From the NCBI RefSeq assembly GCF_013340205.1, contig NZ_BJTG01000014.1, positions 1 through 64,000 on the forward strand: a stretch of 64,000 nucleotides of DNA. The letters run 5' to 3'. The DNA comes from Anaeromyxobacter diazotrophicus (GTDB lineage: Bacteria; Myxococcota; Myxococcia; Myxococcales; Anaeromyxobacteraceae). Each line of letters starts with the position of its first letter. Position 1 is the first letter of the stretch. The notes under the pieces are model-generated. The model was not told where the DNA came from. It did no database searches and saw only the letters and a program-made list of their open reading frames with translations. Below, in pieces: positions 44,202 to 53,168 of the stretch. A program made the translations under genes and the position numbers.

Positions 44202-45164
44202 ATGCGGCTCTTCCGCTCGACCCTCCTGCTCATGCTGGCGGCCGCGGTGGTGCCGTCGGTCGTGCTGGGCTTCGTCCTGCTGCGCGAGGCGCACGCGACG
44301 GTCACCCTCCGGGCGGCGGCGCTCGGGCTCGCGGCCGCGCTGGCGGTGGCGCTCCCGCTCTCCGCCTGGTTCGCGCGGCGGCTGGCGCGCCCGGTCTCGG
44401 AGTGCGTGCGCGGCGCCCTCGACATCGCGCGCGGGCGCTTCGGCCGCCAGGTGACGGTCACCGTCCGCAACGAGATCGGCGAGCTCGCGTACACCTTCAA
44501 CCACATGTCGCGCGAGCTCGCGAGCTACGACCGCGAGAACCGGGCGCTCATCGCCGCGCTGGAGGCGGGGTACCTCGCCACGCTGCGCAGCCTCGCCTCC
44601 GCCATCGACGCCAAGGACCCCTCGACGCGCGGCCACAGCGACCGGGTGGCGGAGCTGGCGGTCGAGGTGGGCCGGGAGCTCCGTCTCGACGAGCCCGCGC
44701 TGAAGGCGCTCGCCTACGGCGGGCTCCTCCACGACGTGGGGAAGATCGGGATCCCGGAGGCCATCCTCCACAAGGCCGGCCAGCTGGCGCCCGCGGAGCA
44801 GGAGCTGATGCGCGCGCACCCGGCCATCGGCGCGGAGATCCTGCGCGGCGTGGCGTTCCTCGAGGCGGCGGCGCCGGCGGTGCGCAACCACCACGAGCGG
44901 TGGGACGGCGGCGGCTACCCCGACCGCCTGGCCGGCGAGGCCATCCCGCTCGTCGCGCGCATCGTGAACGCGGTGGACACCTTCGACGCCTGCACCTCCG
45001 TCCGCCCCTACCAGCAGGCGCTGCCCGGCGCGGCGGCGGTGGCGGTGCTGGAGCGGCTGCGCGGCAGCCAGATCGACCCGGCGGTGTGCGACGCGCTCGT
45101 ACGCGTCGTGCAAAGGCGGGCGGGGGCGGCGCGCGACGCGGCGCTTGCCACCGCCCACGTGTGA
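44202..45164 (+). CDS. Membrane HAMP-HD-GYP protein
   Basis: 320 residues. Two membrane spans (STLLLMLAAAVVPSVVLGFV and AAALGLAAALAVALPLSAWF) flank a minimal periplasmic loop. A HAMP domain (RRLARPVSECVRGALDIARG, NEIGELAYTFNHMSREL) follows, then HD-GYP: GHSDRVAELAVEVGRELRLD, LHDVGKIGIPEAIL, HHERWDGGGYPDRLAGEAIP. Cyclic di-GMP hydrolysis is expected from the complete HD and GYP residues. It has almost no sensor of its own and may act with the receiver protein encoded just before. Confidence 0.93.
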   Translation: MRLFRSTLLLMLAAAVVPSVVLGFVLLREAHATVTLRAAALGLAAALAVALPLSAWFARRLARPVSECVRGALDIARGRFGRQVTVTVRNEIGELAYTFNHMSRELASYDRENRALIAALEAGYLATLRSLASAIDAKDPSTRGHSDRVAELAVEVGRELRLDEPALKALAYGGLLHDVGKIGIPEAILHKAGQLAPAEQELMRAHPAIGAEILRGVAFLEAAAPAVRNHHERWDGGGYPDRLAGEAIPLVARIVNAVDTFDACTSVRPYQQALPGAAAVAVLERLRGSQIDPAVCDALVRVVQRRAGAARDAALATAHV

Positions 45165-45179
45165 TCTACAGTCGCGCTC

Positions 45180-46736
45180 ATGCGCCGACTGGCCCTGCTC
45201 GCCGCCCTCGCCGCCGCCGCCAGCGCGCGCGCCGACGACCCCACGCGCCGCGGCTTCGACGCGGACCCCTCCCGCCCGGCCGCGCTGGCCGACGGCGCCT
45301 TCGCCGTCGAGACCGCCGCCCCCGCGCCGGCCGGCGCCGCGCACGCCGAGCTGCTCGTGGACTGGGTCCACGGCCTGCTCGCCGCCAAGCAGGGCGACGC
45401 GCGGCTCGGGGATCTGCTCGCCGATCGCGTCGCGCTGCACGCGCTCGGGAGCTGGTCGCTGGGCGCCGTCGAGCTCGGGGCCGACCTGCCCTTCGCCGCC
45501 TGGCAGCGCTCCCACCTCGACCTGCTCACCTCCCGCGGCGTGACCGGGCCACTCGTCGATCCGATCGCGGCCACCGCCTTCGGCGACCTGCGGCTGCTCG
45601 CCAAGGCGCCGCTGCCCCGCGTCCTGCCGCTCGACCTGGCGGCGCTGGTCGACCTCCGGCTCCCGACCGGCGACGGCCGCGCCTTCCTCTCCGACGGCCT
45701 CGCGGTGAACCCGCAGCTCCTGGCGGGCCGCGCCCTGGGCCCGGTCAGGCTCGACGCCTCGGTGGGCTACCTGTTCCGCAAGAGCGGGCAGTACCTGCAG
45801 CTCGTGGCGAGCGACGGGATCACCTACGGGCTCGGCGCCTCCACGGCGCTGCCGCCGCTCGGGCGGCTCACCTCGTGGCGCGCGGTGGCGGACCTCTCCG
45901 GCCAGCTCCCGCGCGCGCTCGACCTGTCGAGCGACCGCGCCCGGGCGCCGCTCTCGGTCCGCGCCGGCGTGCGCGCCCGGGTCTGGCGCGACTTCGCGGT
46001 CGACGTCGGCGCCGGCACCGGCCTCGCCTGGTTCGGCGACGCCGGCTACGGGCGCGAGTCGTTCCGGGTCTTCGCCGGGCTGCGCTGGGAGCGCCTCGCC
46101 GCCGCGGAGCGCGAAGGCGCCGGCCGCCCGGGCGACCGGGACGGCGACGGCGTGCCCGACGCGGAGGATCGCTGCCCCGACCAGCCCGGCCCGGCCGAGC
46201 TGGAGGGCTGCCCGGACCGCGACGGCGACGGCGTGCCCGACCTCGACGATCGCTGCCCCGACCAGCCGGGCCCGGCCCAGAGCGACGGCTGCCCGCCGGC
46301 CGCCGGCGCCCCGCTGGTCGAGGTCGAGGTCGAGCGCAGCCGGATCGCGCTCCGCGACGCCATCACCTTCGAGACCGGCCGGGACACGCTCCGGCGCGAG
46401 TCCTTCCCCATCCTCGACGAGGTGGCCCGCGCGCTGCTGGCGCACCCCGAGCTGCGCCGCGTGCGTGTGGACGGCCACACCGACAACGTGGGCGGCCGCG
46501 CCTACAACCAGGACCTCTCGGCCCGCCGGGCGCGCGCGGTCGTGCGCGCGCTCGTCGAGCGGGGCGTCGCCGCGGGCCGCCTCGGCTCCCAGGGGTTCGG
46601 GTTCGAGCGGCCGCTCGCCTCCAACGCGACCGCGCTGGGCCGAGCCAAGAACCGCCGCGTCGAGTTCACCATCCTCGAGGCGGGCGCGCCCGGCGCGGCC
46701 CAGCCCGACGGCGAGCGCGAGAGGCGGGGCCCGTGA
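45180..46736 (+). CDS. OmpA-family outer-membrane protein with calcium-binding repeats
   Basis: 518 residues. A signal peptide (RRLALLAALAAAASARA) leads to a ~290-residue beta-rich domain with Leu/Gly alternation that looks like an outer-membrane barrel. Then thrombospondin-3-like repeats DRDGDGVPDAEDRCPDQPG and DRDGDGVPDLDDRCPDQPG bind Ca. The OmpA C-terminal domain ends it: FETGRDTLRRESFPILDEVA, VDGHTDNVGGRAYNQDLSAR and GFERPLASNATALGRAKNRR, which bind peptidoglycan. It probably ties the outer membrane to the wall. The last bases overlap the downstream phosphatase gene. Confidence 0.92.
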   Translation: MRRLALLAALAAAASARADDPTRRGFDADPSRPAALADGAFAVETAAPAPAGAAHAELLVDWVHGLLAAKQGDARLGDLLADRVALHALGSWSLGAVELGADLPFAAWQRSHLDLLTSRGVTGPLVDPIAATAFGDLRLLAKAPLPRVLPLDLAALVDLRLPTGDGRAFLSDGLAVNPQLLAGRALGPVRLDASVGYLFRKSGQYLQLVASDGITYGLGASTALPPLGRLTSWRAVADLSGQLPRALDLSSDRARAPLSVRAGVRARVWRDFAVDVGAGTGLAWFGDAGYGRESFRVFAGLRWERLAAAEREGAGRPGDRDGDGVPDAEDRCPDQPGPAELEGCPDRDGDGVPDLDDRCPDQPGPAQSDGCPPAAGAPLVEVEVERSRIALRDAITFETGRDTLRRESFPILDEVARALLAHPELRRVRVDGHTDNVGGRAYNQDLSARRARAVVRALVERGVAAGRLGSQGFGFERPLASNATALGRAKNRRVEFTILEAGAPGAAQPDGERERRGP

Positions 46737-47368
46737 TCCGCCTCGCGGTCTTCGACCTCGACGGCACCCTGGTCGACTCCCGGCTCGACCTCTGCCTGGC
46801 GGTGAACCACGCGCTGCGGGCGCTCGGGCTCCCCGAGCGCTCGCTGGAGGAGGTGTCGAGCTTCGTCGGCGAGGGCGCGGCGCTGCTGGTGGAGCGCGCG
46901 GTGGCGCCCCGGGTCGAGCTGCGCGAGGCGGCGCTCGCCGCCTGGTGGGAGCACTACCAGGTGCACCTCCTCGACCACACGGTGCTCTACCCCGGGCTGC
47001 GCGAGCTCCTGGCCGCGCTCCCCTTCCCGCTGGCCGTGCACACCAACAAGCCCGGGCGGCTCGCGCGCCGGATCCTGGAGGGGCTCGGGGTGGCGGAGCG
47101 GTTCGTCGAGGTGCTGGGCGGCGACGAGGCGCCGCGCAAGCCGTCGCCCGAGGGGACGCGCGCCCTGCTCGCGCGCCGGGGCGTCGCGCCGGCGGAGGCG
47201 GTGCTGGTGGGGGACAGCCTGGTCGACCTCGCCCTGGCCCGCGCCGTCCCGCTGCGCTTCGTGGCGGTGGGCTGGGGGCTCGTGGCGCCGGAGCGCCTCG
47301 CGGCCGCCGGGGCGCCCTCGCCGGCCCGCAGCGCGGCGGAGCTGGCGGCGGCGCTCGGAGCCGCGTGA
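46733..47368 (+). CDS. HAD-family phosphatase, Gph-like
   Basis: 211 residues. HAD motif I is FDLDGTLVDSR, with the nucleophile Asp; motif II is VHTNKPGR (Thr); motif III Lys is in PRKPSPEGTR; and motif IV is VLVGDSLVDLALARAV with Asp. The cap is the small helical type of phosphoglycolate phosphatase. It likely removes 2-phosphoglycolate, though substrate assignment in HAD proteins is weak. GTG start overlaps the OmpA stop (GTGA). Confidence 0.92.
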   Translation: MIRLAVFDLDGTLVDSRLDLCLAVNHALRALGLPERSLEEVSSFVGEGAALLVERAVAPRVELREAALAAWWEHYQVHLLDHTVLYPGLRELLAALPFPLAVHTNKPGRLARRILEGLGVAERFVEVLGGDEAPRKPSPEGTRALLARRGVAPAEAVLVGDSLVDLALARAVPLRFVAVGWGLVAPERLAAAGAPSPARSAAELAAALGAA

Positions 47369-47415
47369 AAGCCGCTCGCGCCGGCCCGGCCGCCCTCGCT
47401 ACCATGCCCCCCGCC

Positions 47416-47985
47416 ATGACCCTCGAGGCGCGCGTGCAGGCGCTGGTGGCCGAAGGCCGGGCCCGGGACGCGACCGCGCTCGCCCTCCGCGAGCTCGGCC
47501 CGCAGGTGCTCGCCTACCTCGTCTCCCTGCTCCGGAACGACGGGGACGCGCGGGAGGTGTTCGCGCAGTTCGCCGAGGACCTGTGGAAGGGGCTGCCCGG
47601 GTTCCGCGGCGACGCCTCCCTGCGCGGCTGGGCCTACCGCATCGCCTGGCACGCCAGCGCCCGCTGGGCGCGCGACCCCTACCGGCAGCGCGGGCGCCGC
47701 CTGGAGACGCGCGAGGCGTCGGCGCTCGCGGCCGAGGTCCTCACCACCCTCGGCGACGAGGCGCGGCGCGCCGACCGCATGTCCGCGCTGCGCGCGCGGC
47801 TCGCCCCCGAGGAGCAGACGCTGCTCATCCTGCGGGTCGACCGCGACCTGCCGTGGCGCGAGGTGGCGCTGGTGCTGGCCGAGGACGGGCGCCCCGCGCC
47901 GAGCGAGGCCGCCCTGCGCAAGCGGTTCGAGCGGCTCAAGGAGAAGCTGGGGAGGGCCGCGCGCGACGAGGGGCTGATGGACTGA
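47416..47985 (+). CDS. ECF-like sigma factor
   Basis: About 189 residues. The sigma2 region is VLAYLVSLLRNDGDAREVFA, FAEDLWKGLPGFRGDASLRG, WAYRIAWHASARWARDPYRQ; sigma4 is LAPEEQTLLILRVDRDLPWR then EVALVLAEDGR and AALRKRFERLKEKLGRAARD. It lacks the typical WP residues of standard ECF factors. The ATG at 47416 was chosen; another in-frame ATG is at 47404. No anti-sigma gene with a DUF or membrane domain is obvious, although the next gene encodes a small protein with one N-terminal hydrophobic segment. Confidence 0.82.
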   Translation: MTLEARVQALVAEGRARDATALALRELGPQVLAYLVSLLRNDGDAREVFAQFAEDLWKGLPGFRGDASLRGWAYRIAWHASARWARDPYRQRGRRLETREASALAAEVLTTLGDEARRADRMSALRARLAPEEQTLLILRVDRDLPWREVALVLAEDGRPAPSEAALRKRFERLKEKLGRAARDEGLMD

Positions 47986-48051
47986 CCGCGCCCGGGCGGC
48001 CGCGCTTTCCGAAAACTGGCCGGCGCCCGCGGGCGGTGGCACGCTCGCGGC

Positions 48052-48372
48052 ATGCTGAGGGTGCTCTTCGGGCTCTTCCTGTGCGCCGCGCTCGCGGCGG
48101 CCGCCGCCTTCGTCCCGGTGCGCGGGCGCACGGTCCTCGATCGCTGGCGCGCCGCGCCGGACGCCTCGACCTTCGCCGACCGCTCCCTGGCGGAGGCGAA
48201 GGTGGCGATGGGGCTCGCGCCGGAGCCGCCGCGCCCGGCGGCGCGGCCGAGGCCCCCCCGGGCCTCCCGGCCGGTGGCGCGCGCGGCGCGGCCCGCGGTG
48301 CCCACCGAGCACCACACCGAGGCGGACCGCGCCGCCCTCGACCGCGTCGTCGCCGAGCGGGCGGCGCGGTAG
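48052..48372 (+). CDS. Small membrane-anchored Pro/Arg-rich protein
   Basis: 106 residues. The first 20 residues form a hydrophobic segment (VLFGLFLCAALAAAAAFVPV) that could anchor the protein. The rest is Pro/Arg/Ala-rich (PRPAARPRPPRASRPVARA) with a short helix at the end (EADRAALDRVVAERAAR). No family recognised. It lies 66 nt after the sigma gene and could be a partner of it, but no ZAS motif is seen. Confidence 0.5.
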   Translation: MLRVLFGLFLCAALAAAAAFVPVRGRTVLDRWRAAPDASTFADRSLAEAKVAMGLAPEPPRPAARPRPPRASRPVARAARPAVPTEHHTEADRAALDRVVAERAAR

Positions 48373-48432
48373 CGCCAGCCAGGTCCCGCGCCTTGTGGAC
48401 GCCCGCGGCCGCGCTCACCTTGAGCGGCGGGG

Positions 48433-49566
48433 GTGCGGGAGATGCGGCGTCCGGGCGGCATCGGGTTCACGGCGGCTGCGGCGGCTCTCCTCCTCGCCGG
48501 GCGCACGGCCGCCGCCCCGCCCGCTCCTCCGCCGGAGGTCGCGGGCCGCGCGCTGCCCGAGCTGACGCGGCTGGCCCAGGCGGCGCTGCCGGCGGTGGTC
48601 GGCATCGTGACGGTCCAGGGCGAGCGCGACCCCGCGCCCGGCGATCCGCTCAAGGACGTCTTCGACCACTTCCGCGGCGACGCCCCGCGCCGGGGGCTCG
48701 CCAGCGGCTTCGTCATCGACCCCTCGGGCCTCATCCTCACCAACGCCCACGTGGTCGAGGGCGCCGCGCGCGTCGAGGTCGAGGTGGGCGAGGACGGGGA
48801 GCGGCTCCCCGGGCGCGTGGTGGGGAAGGACCCCGCCAGCGACGTGGCGCTCGTCGAGGTGTCGGCCGGGCGGGCGCTCCCCGCGCTGCCCCTGGGCGAC
48901 TCGGATCGGCTCCAGATCGCGGAGTGGCTGATGGTGGTGGGCAACCCCTTCGGCCTGGCCCACACCGTCACCGTCGGGATCGTGAGCCACACCGGCCGCT
49001 CCGACGTCGTCCCCTCGGGACGTGACGGCTACTACGACTTCATCCAGACCGACGCGTCGATCAACCCGGGCAACTCGGGCGGGCCGCTGCTCAACCTGCG
49101 GGGCGAGGTGGTCGGCATCGCGACCGCCATCAACGCGAGCGGCCAGGGCATCGGGTTCGCCGTCCCCATCAACATGGCGAAGGAGATCCTGGCGCAGCTC
49201 CGCGACCACGGCCGGGTGGTGCGGAGCTGGCTCGGGGTCTCGGTGCGCGAGCTCCGGCCGGCGGCGGGCCGCGCCGCGCGCCCGCGCGAGGTGGTGGTGA
49301 CCGGGGTCGTGACCGGCGGGCCGGCGGCCGCGAGCGGCCTGAAGGTCGGGGACGTCATCACCGGGTTCGAGGGGCGCAGCGTGGCCACCGCTGCCCGCCT
49401 GCGCTGGTACGTCGCCACCGCCGGCGTGGGGCGCAGCGTGGCGCTGCAGGTCCGCCGGGGCCCCGACGAGCGCTCGCTGCACGTCGAGCTGGGGCCGCTG
49501 CCGGACGCCGCCGAGGACGGCGCGGTCACCGGGACGGGGTCGGCCTCGGGCGCGCTCGACGAGTAG
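48433..49566 (+). CDS. HtrA/DegP-family serine protease
   Basis: 377 residues. A signal sequence (FTAAAAALLLAGRTAAA) is followed by a trypsin-like domain with the triad His in LILTNAHVVEG, Asp in DPASDVALVEV and Ser in SINPGNSGGPLLNL. A single PDZ domain starts at about VVVTGVVTGGPAAASGLKVG. One PDZ makes it DegS-like in layout. The GTG at 48433 was taken as the start; ATG at 48442 is equally possible. It should degrade damaged periplasmic proteins or take part in a stress cascade. Confidence 0.93.
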   Translation: MREMRRPGGIGFTAAAAALLLAGRTAAAPPAPPPEVAGRALPELTRLAQAALPAVVGIVTVQGERDPAPGDPLKDVFDHFRGDAPRRGLASGFVIDPSGLILTNAHVVEGAARVEVEVGEDGERLPGRVVGKDPASDVALVEVSAGRALPALPLGDSDRLQIAEWLMVVGNPFGLAHTVTVGIVSHTGRSDVVPSGRDGYYDFIQTDASINPGNSGGPLLNLRGEVVGIATAINASGQGIGFAVPINMAKEILAQLRDHGRVVRSWLGVSVRELRPAAGRAARPREVVVTGVVTGGPAAASGLKVGDVITGFEGRSVATAARLRWYVATAGVGRSVALQVRRGPDERSLHVELGPLPDAAEDGAVTGTGSASGALDE

Positions 49567-49669
49567 CCGGCCCCCCGGCGCACGCACGGCTTGCGCTCCT
49601 CGCCGAGGTCGGGTTATCTAGCGACCCCCGCGCCCGTTCTCCGGGCGCGGTCGCCTTTTCGAGAGAGCC

Positions 49670-49990
49670 ATGGCCGAGACTGCGAAGACCAAGAAGACGG
49701 CGCCGGCGCCCAAGGGTGGCGGCAAGAAGAGCTGCCAGATCGAGGGCTGCAAGCGCGGCTACCGCGCGAAGGGGCTCTGCTTCTTCCACTACAAGAAGTG
49801 GCGCCGCGGGGAGCTCGAGAAGAAGCCCGGCCTCGGCGCGCCGCGCTACGAGACCTGCGGCAAGGAAGCCTGCAAGAAGAAGGTCGCCGCCCACGGCCTG
49901 TGCCAGGAGCACTTCGACGCCTGGAAGGCGAGCCGGAAGAGCGCCAAGCTCTCCGCCGCCCCCGCGGCCGAAGCCCCGGCCGCGAGCTGA
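49670..49990 (+). CDS. Small basic zinc-finger-like protein, hypothetical
   Basis: 106 residues. After a Lys-rich N-terminus (TKKTAPAPKGGGKKSC) are two imperfect repeats: C-x4-C-x11-C-x2-H in CQIEGCKRGYRAKGLCFFHY, and C-x4-C-x9-C-x2-H in CGKEACKKKVAAHGLCQEHF, each followed by an aromatic/Lys helix (KKWRRGE; DAWKAS). This suggests two zinc-binding modules with nucleic-acid affinity. The C-terminus is Ala/Pro-rich. I cannot name the family; similar proteins appear in other myxobacteria by memory only. GAGAGAG lies before the ATG. Confidence 0.75.
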   Translation: MAETAKTKKTAPAPKGGGKKSCQIEGCKRGYRAKGLCFFHYKKWRRGELEKKPGLGAPRYETCGKEACKKKVAAHGLCQEHFDAWKASRKSAKLSAAPAAEAPAAS

Positions 49991-50000
49991 GCGAGCGCGG

Positions 50001-50019
50001 GGCTCGTCCCCCGCCGTGC
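50001..50019 (-). repeat. Dispersed GC-rich repeat fragment
   Basis: On the minus strand it reads GGCGGGGGACGAGCCCC, the core of the palindrome at 148-168 and near 37131. It lies between the zinc-finger gene and trmJ. Confidence 0.45.
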
Positions 50020-50022
50020 CGC

Positions 50023-50802
50023 TCACCCCAGCTTCAGCTTTCGCTCGAGCGCCCTCGCCGCCGCGAGGAGCAGCTCGATCTCGCGCTGCGTCGGCTCCGC
50101 GCGCGCGAGCAGGCGGCGCCACTCGGCCAGGATGTGCTCGGGGTTCTGCGGGTTCAGGTACCCCGCCGCCCCGAGCACGCTCCCGAGGCGCGCCCAGAGC
50201 GCCTCCACCGTCGCGTGCTGGGCCGGGCGCCGCTCGACCGGCTCCGCCGCGTCCTCCCCCGCCGCGCCTAGCCCGGGCGAGGCGAGCCTGAGCTCGTACG
50301 CGAGCACCGCCGCGGCCATGGCCAGGTTCATCGAGTCGTAGGCCGCGAGCGTCGGGATGGTGCAGGCCGCCTGGCAGAGCTCCAGCTCGGCGTCGGACAG
50401 CCCGCGCCGCTCCTCCCCGAACAGGATCGCGACCGGACCGCGCGCGCTGCGGGCGGCCACCTCCGCCGCCAGGGCGCGGGGCGAGATGGGCGCCCGCCCC
50501 TCCACCGTCCGCGAGGTGGTGCCGCAGGTCCACGTGGCGCCCGCGAGCGCGGCCCGCGCGTCGGCGTGGATGGCGGCGCCCTCCAGCACGTCGGCGGCCC
50601 GCCGCGCGGTCTTGCGCGCCCGCAGGAGCACCTCCTCCCGGGCGCCGAGGGGGCCCCCGCCCCGGGGCAGGCCGGTCCAGGAGGGCGGCGCCACGATGGC
50701 GAGCCGGGAGAGCCCGAAGTTCTTCATGGCGCGGGCCACGGCGCCGATGTTCTCGGCCGAGGACGGGCGGTGCAGCACGAACGAAACGTTGTCGAGATTC
50801 AA
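50023..50802 (-). CDS. trmJ: SPOUT RNA 2'-O-methyltransferase, TrmJ-like
   Basis: 259 residues. SPOUT motifs: SSAENIGAVARAMKNFGLSR (motif 1), GPVAILFGEERRGLSDAELE (motif 2) and IPTLAAYDSMNLAMAAAVLA (motif 3). It belongs to TrmH/TrmJ, which methylate the ribose at position 32 of tRNA; the C-terminal helical part matches that of TrmJ. The start is a TTG at 50802, with GAGGGA 6 nt before it; this is a good, unusual start. The gene is divergent from purC. Confidence 0.9.
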   Translation of the reverse strand: MNLDNVSFVLHRPSSAENIGAVARAMKNFGLSRLAIVAPPSWTGLPRGGGPLGAREEVLLRARKTARRAADVLEGAAIHADARAALAGATWTCGTTSRTVEGRAPISPRALAAEVAARSARGPVAILFGEERRGLSDAELELCQAACTIPTLAAYDSMNLAMAAAVLAYELRLASPGLGAAGEDAAEPVERRPAQHATVEALWARLGSVLGAAGYLNPQNPEHILAEWRRLLARAEPTQREIELLLAAARALERKLKLG

Positions 50803-50816
50803 ATCGCGTCCCTCGC

Positions 50817-50822
50817 TACAAT
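50817..50822 (+). promoter_or_regulatory. -10 element of purC
   Basis: TACAAT, five of six matches to TATAAT, placed 43 nt before the purC ATG. A matching -35 is not obvious: GAGATT lies 17 nt upstream. Confidence 0.4.
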
Positions 50823-50865
50823 CGGCCCGCTCCCCGCCGGCGCGGGGATGCTACACGAGGCGCCC

Positions 50866-51825
50866 ATGATCCCCGAGTCCTCCATCCGCGCGCAGCTCCC
50901 GTCCACCCTGCGGCAGCTCGACCTCCCCGGGCTGGGCGAGCTCTACCGCGGGAAGGTGCGCGACAACTACTCCCGCGGCGACCGCATCGTCATGATCACG
51001 ACCGATCGCGTGTCCGCCTTCGACCACGTGCTCGGCACCATCCCGTTCAAGGGGGAGGTGCTGTCGCGGCTCACCCTGTTCTGGTTCGACAAGGTGAAGG
51101 ACCTCGCGCCCACCCACCTCATCGACGCGCCGGATCCGAGCGTGATGGTGGTGAAGCGGGCCAAGGCGCTGCCGGTCGAGATCGTCATCCGGGGCTACAT
51201 CACCGGCTCGCTCTGGCGCGACTACCAGGCGGGCAAGGCGGGCGCCTACGGCATCGCCTGGCCGAAGGGGCTCAAGAAGGACCAGCGCTTCGACCAGCCC
51301 ATCATCACCCCCTCCACCAAGGCCGAGTACGGCAAGCACGACGAGCCCATCAGCGAGGCGGAGATCCTGAAGCAGGGCCTGGTGGCGCCCGAGGTCTGGC
51401 GCGAGGCGACCGCCATCGCGCACCGCCTCTTCCAGCGCGGCCAGGAGTGGGCCGCCAGCCGCGGCCTCATCCTCGTCGACACGAAGTACGAGATGGGGCT
51501 CGCCGACGGCAAGCTCGTCGTCATCGACGAGATCCACACGCCGGACAGCTCGCGCTACTGGGTGGCGGAGGGGTACGAGGAGCGGTTCGCGCGCGGCGCC
51601 GAGCAGGAGATGCTCGACAAGGAGAACATCCGCCAGTGGCTCATCAAGGAGCACGGCTTCTCCGGCCACGGCCAGCCGCCGCCGCTCAGCGACGACGTGC
51701 GGGTCATGCTCGCCCAGAAGTACATCGAGGCCTTCGAGCGCCTCACCGGGACCGCGTTCGAGTCGCAGGTGGGCAGCGTCGCGGCGCGGATCGAGAAGAA
51801 CCTGAAGGCGAAGGGCTACCTGTAG
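50866..51825 (+). CDS. purC: SAICAR synthetase
   Basis: 319 residues. LYRGKVRDNYSRGDRIVMIT, TDRVSAFDHVLGTIPFKGEV, VEIVIRGYITGSLWRDYQAG, ILVDTKYEMGLADGKLVVID and EIHTPDSSRYW are hallmarks of the longer bacterial/yeast-type SAICAR synthetase (kinase-like ATP-grasp fold). It makes SAICAR from CAIR and aspartate in purine synthesis. GAGG lies before the ATG at 50866. It is convergent with purB, which acts in the next steps of the same pathway. Confidence 0.97.
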   Translation: MIPESSIRAQLPSTLRQLDLPGLGELYRGKVRDNYSRGDRIVMITTDRVSAFDHVLGTIPFKGEVLSRLTLFWFDKVKDLAPTHLIDAPDPSVMVVKRAKALPVEIVIRGYITGSLWRDYQAGKAGAYGIAWPKGLKKDQRFDQPIITPSTKAEYGKHDEPISEAEILKQGLVAPEVWREATAIAHRLFQRGQEWAASRGLILVDTKYEMGLADGKLVVIDEIHTPDSSRYWVAEGYEERFARGAEQEMLDKENIRQWLIKEHGFSGHGQPPPLSDDVRVMLAQKYIEAFERLTGTAFESQVGSVAARIEKNLKAKGYL

Positions 51826-51835
51826 CGCCGCCCGG

Positions 51836-53152
51836 CTACGCGCCGAACACGCGGGCGAAGATCGTGTCCACGTGCTTCAGGTGGTAGTCGAGCGCGAAGC
51901 AGGCCCCGATCTCGCCGCCGGTCAGGATCCGCGACACGTCCGGATCGCGCTCCAGCGCGGTCCGGAAGTCGACCTTCTCCTCCCAGACCTTCATCGCGTT
52001 CCGCTGGACGTAGACGTACGCCTCCTGGCGCGGGACGCCCTTGCCCACCAGCGCCAGCAGCACCCGCTGCGCCTCCTGGAGGCCGCCGGTGAGCTCGAGG
52101 TTCTGCAGCATGCGCTCCGGGTAGACGCGCAGCCCCTCCATCATGCCGGCGAAGCGGTTCAGCCCGAAGTCGAGGGCCAGGGTGGCGTCGGGGCCGATGA
52201 CGCGCTCCACCGAGGAGTGGCTGATGTCGCGCTCGTGCCAGAGCGCCACGTCCTCCAGCGAGGCCAGCGCGTAGGAGCGGATGAGGCGGGCCAGGCCGGT
52301 CAGGTTCTCGGAGAGGATGGGGTTGCGCTTGTGCGGCATGGCCGAGGACCCCTTCTGCCCGGCCGTGAAGGGCTCCTCCGCCTCGCGCACCTCGGTGCGC
52401 TGCAGGTGCCGGACCTCGGTGGCCTGCTGCTCGAGCGTGCCGGCCGCCACCGCGAAGGCGCAGAACAGCTCGGCGTGGCGGTCCCGGTTCACGATCTGGG
52501 TCGCCGCGCCCTCCGCGCCGGCGAGGCCCAGCTTCTCCATCACGAACGCCTCGACGCGGGGATCGACGTTCGCGAACGTGCCGACCGCCCCCGAGATCTT
52601 GCCCACCGCCACCGTGCGGCCAGCGCGCTCGATGGCCTCGCGGCGGCGGCCCCACGCGTCCCACCAGCCGGCCAGCTTGAGCCCGAAGGTGATGGGCTCG
52701 GCGTGGATGCCGTGGCTGCGGCCCATCATGGCGGTGGTCTTGTGCTCGAAGGCGCGCTTCTTGAGCGCCGCCCGGACGCGATCGACGCCGGCCAGCACCA
52801 GCACCGTCGCCTCGGAGAGCTGCACCGCCAGGGTGGTGTCGAGCACGTCCGAGGAGGTCATCCCCTTGTGCAGGTGCCGCGCCGGCAGACCGCCCCGCTC
52901 CTCCAGGAAGGTGAGGAAGGCGATGACGTCGTGCTTGGTGGTGCGCTCGATCTCGTCGATGCGCGCCACGTCGGCCGGGGTGAGCTCGTAGCGGGCGAAG
53001 GTCCGCTCGAGCTGGCCGTAGTCCTCGGCCGGGACCTGCCCCAGGCGCACCATCGCCTCGCAGGCCGCCAGCTCGACGTCGAGCCAGATGCGGTAGCGCC
53101 GCTCGGGGGACCAGATGCGCGCCATCTCGGGGCGCGTGTAGCGAGGAATCAT
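51836..53152 (-). CDS. purB: Adenylosuccinate lyase
   Basis: 438 residues. The superfamily signature is present in [20 protein letters not shown], and THD-like catalysis residues in [40 protein letters not shown] at the N-terminus is standard. It cleaves both SAICAR and adenylosuccinate. It lies 16 nt after dut in the same direction and may be part of the pnp-dut-purB segment of the long operon. purC on the other strand ends 10 nt away. Confidence 0.97.
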   Translation of the reverse strand: MIPRYTRPEMARIWSPERRYRIWLDVELAACEAMVRLGQVPAEDYGQLERTFARYELTPADVARIDEIERTTKHDVIAFLTFLEERGGLPARHLHKGMTSSDVLDTTLAVQLSEATVLVLAGVDRVRAALKKRAFEHKTTAMMGRSHGIHAEPITFGLKLAGWWDAWGRRREAIERAGRTVAVGKISGAVGTFANVDPRVEAFVMEKLGLAGAEGAATQIVNRDRHAELFCAFAVAAGTLEQQATEVRHLQRTEVREAEEPFTAGQKGSSAMPHKRNPILSENLTGLARLIRSYALASLEDVALWHERDISHSSVERVIGPDATLALDFGLNRFAGMMEGLRVYPERMLQNLELTGGLQEAQRVLLALVGKGVPRQEAYVYVQRNAMKVWEEKVDFRTALERDPDVSRILTGGEIGACFALDYHLKHVDTIFARVFGA

Positions 53153-53168
53153 GGCGACAGCCCCTCTG

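Noticed and set aside
48037-48051. sigma-54-like TGGCACG with GG-N10-GC spacing
   Set aside because: The -12 part abuts the ATG at 48052, so transcription would begin inside the gene; probably a chance match.
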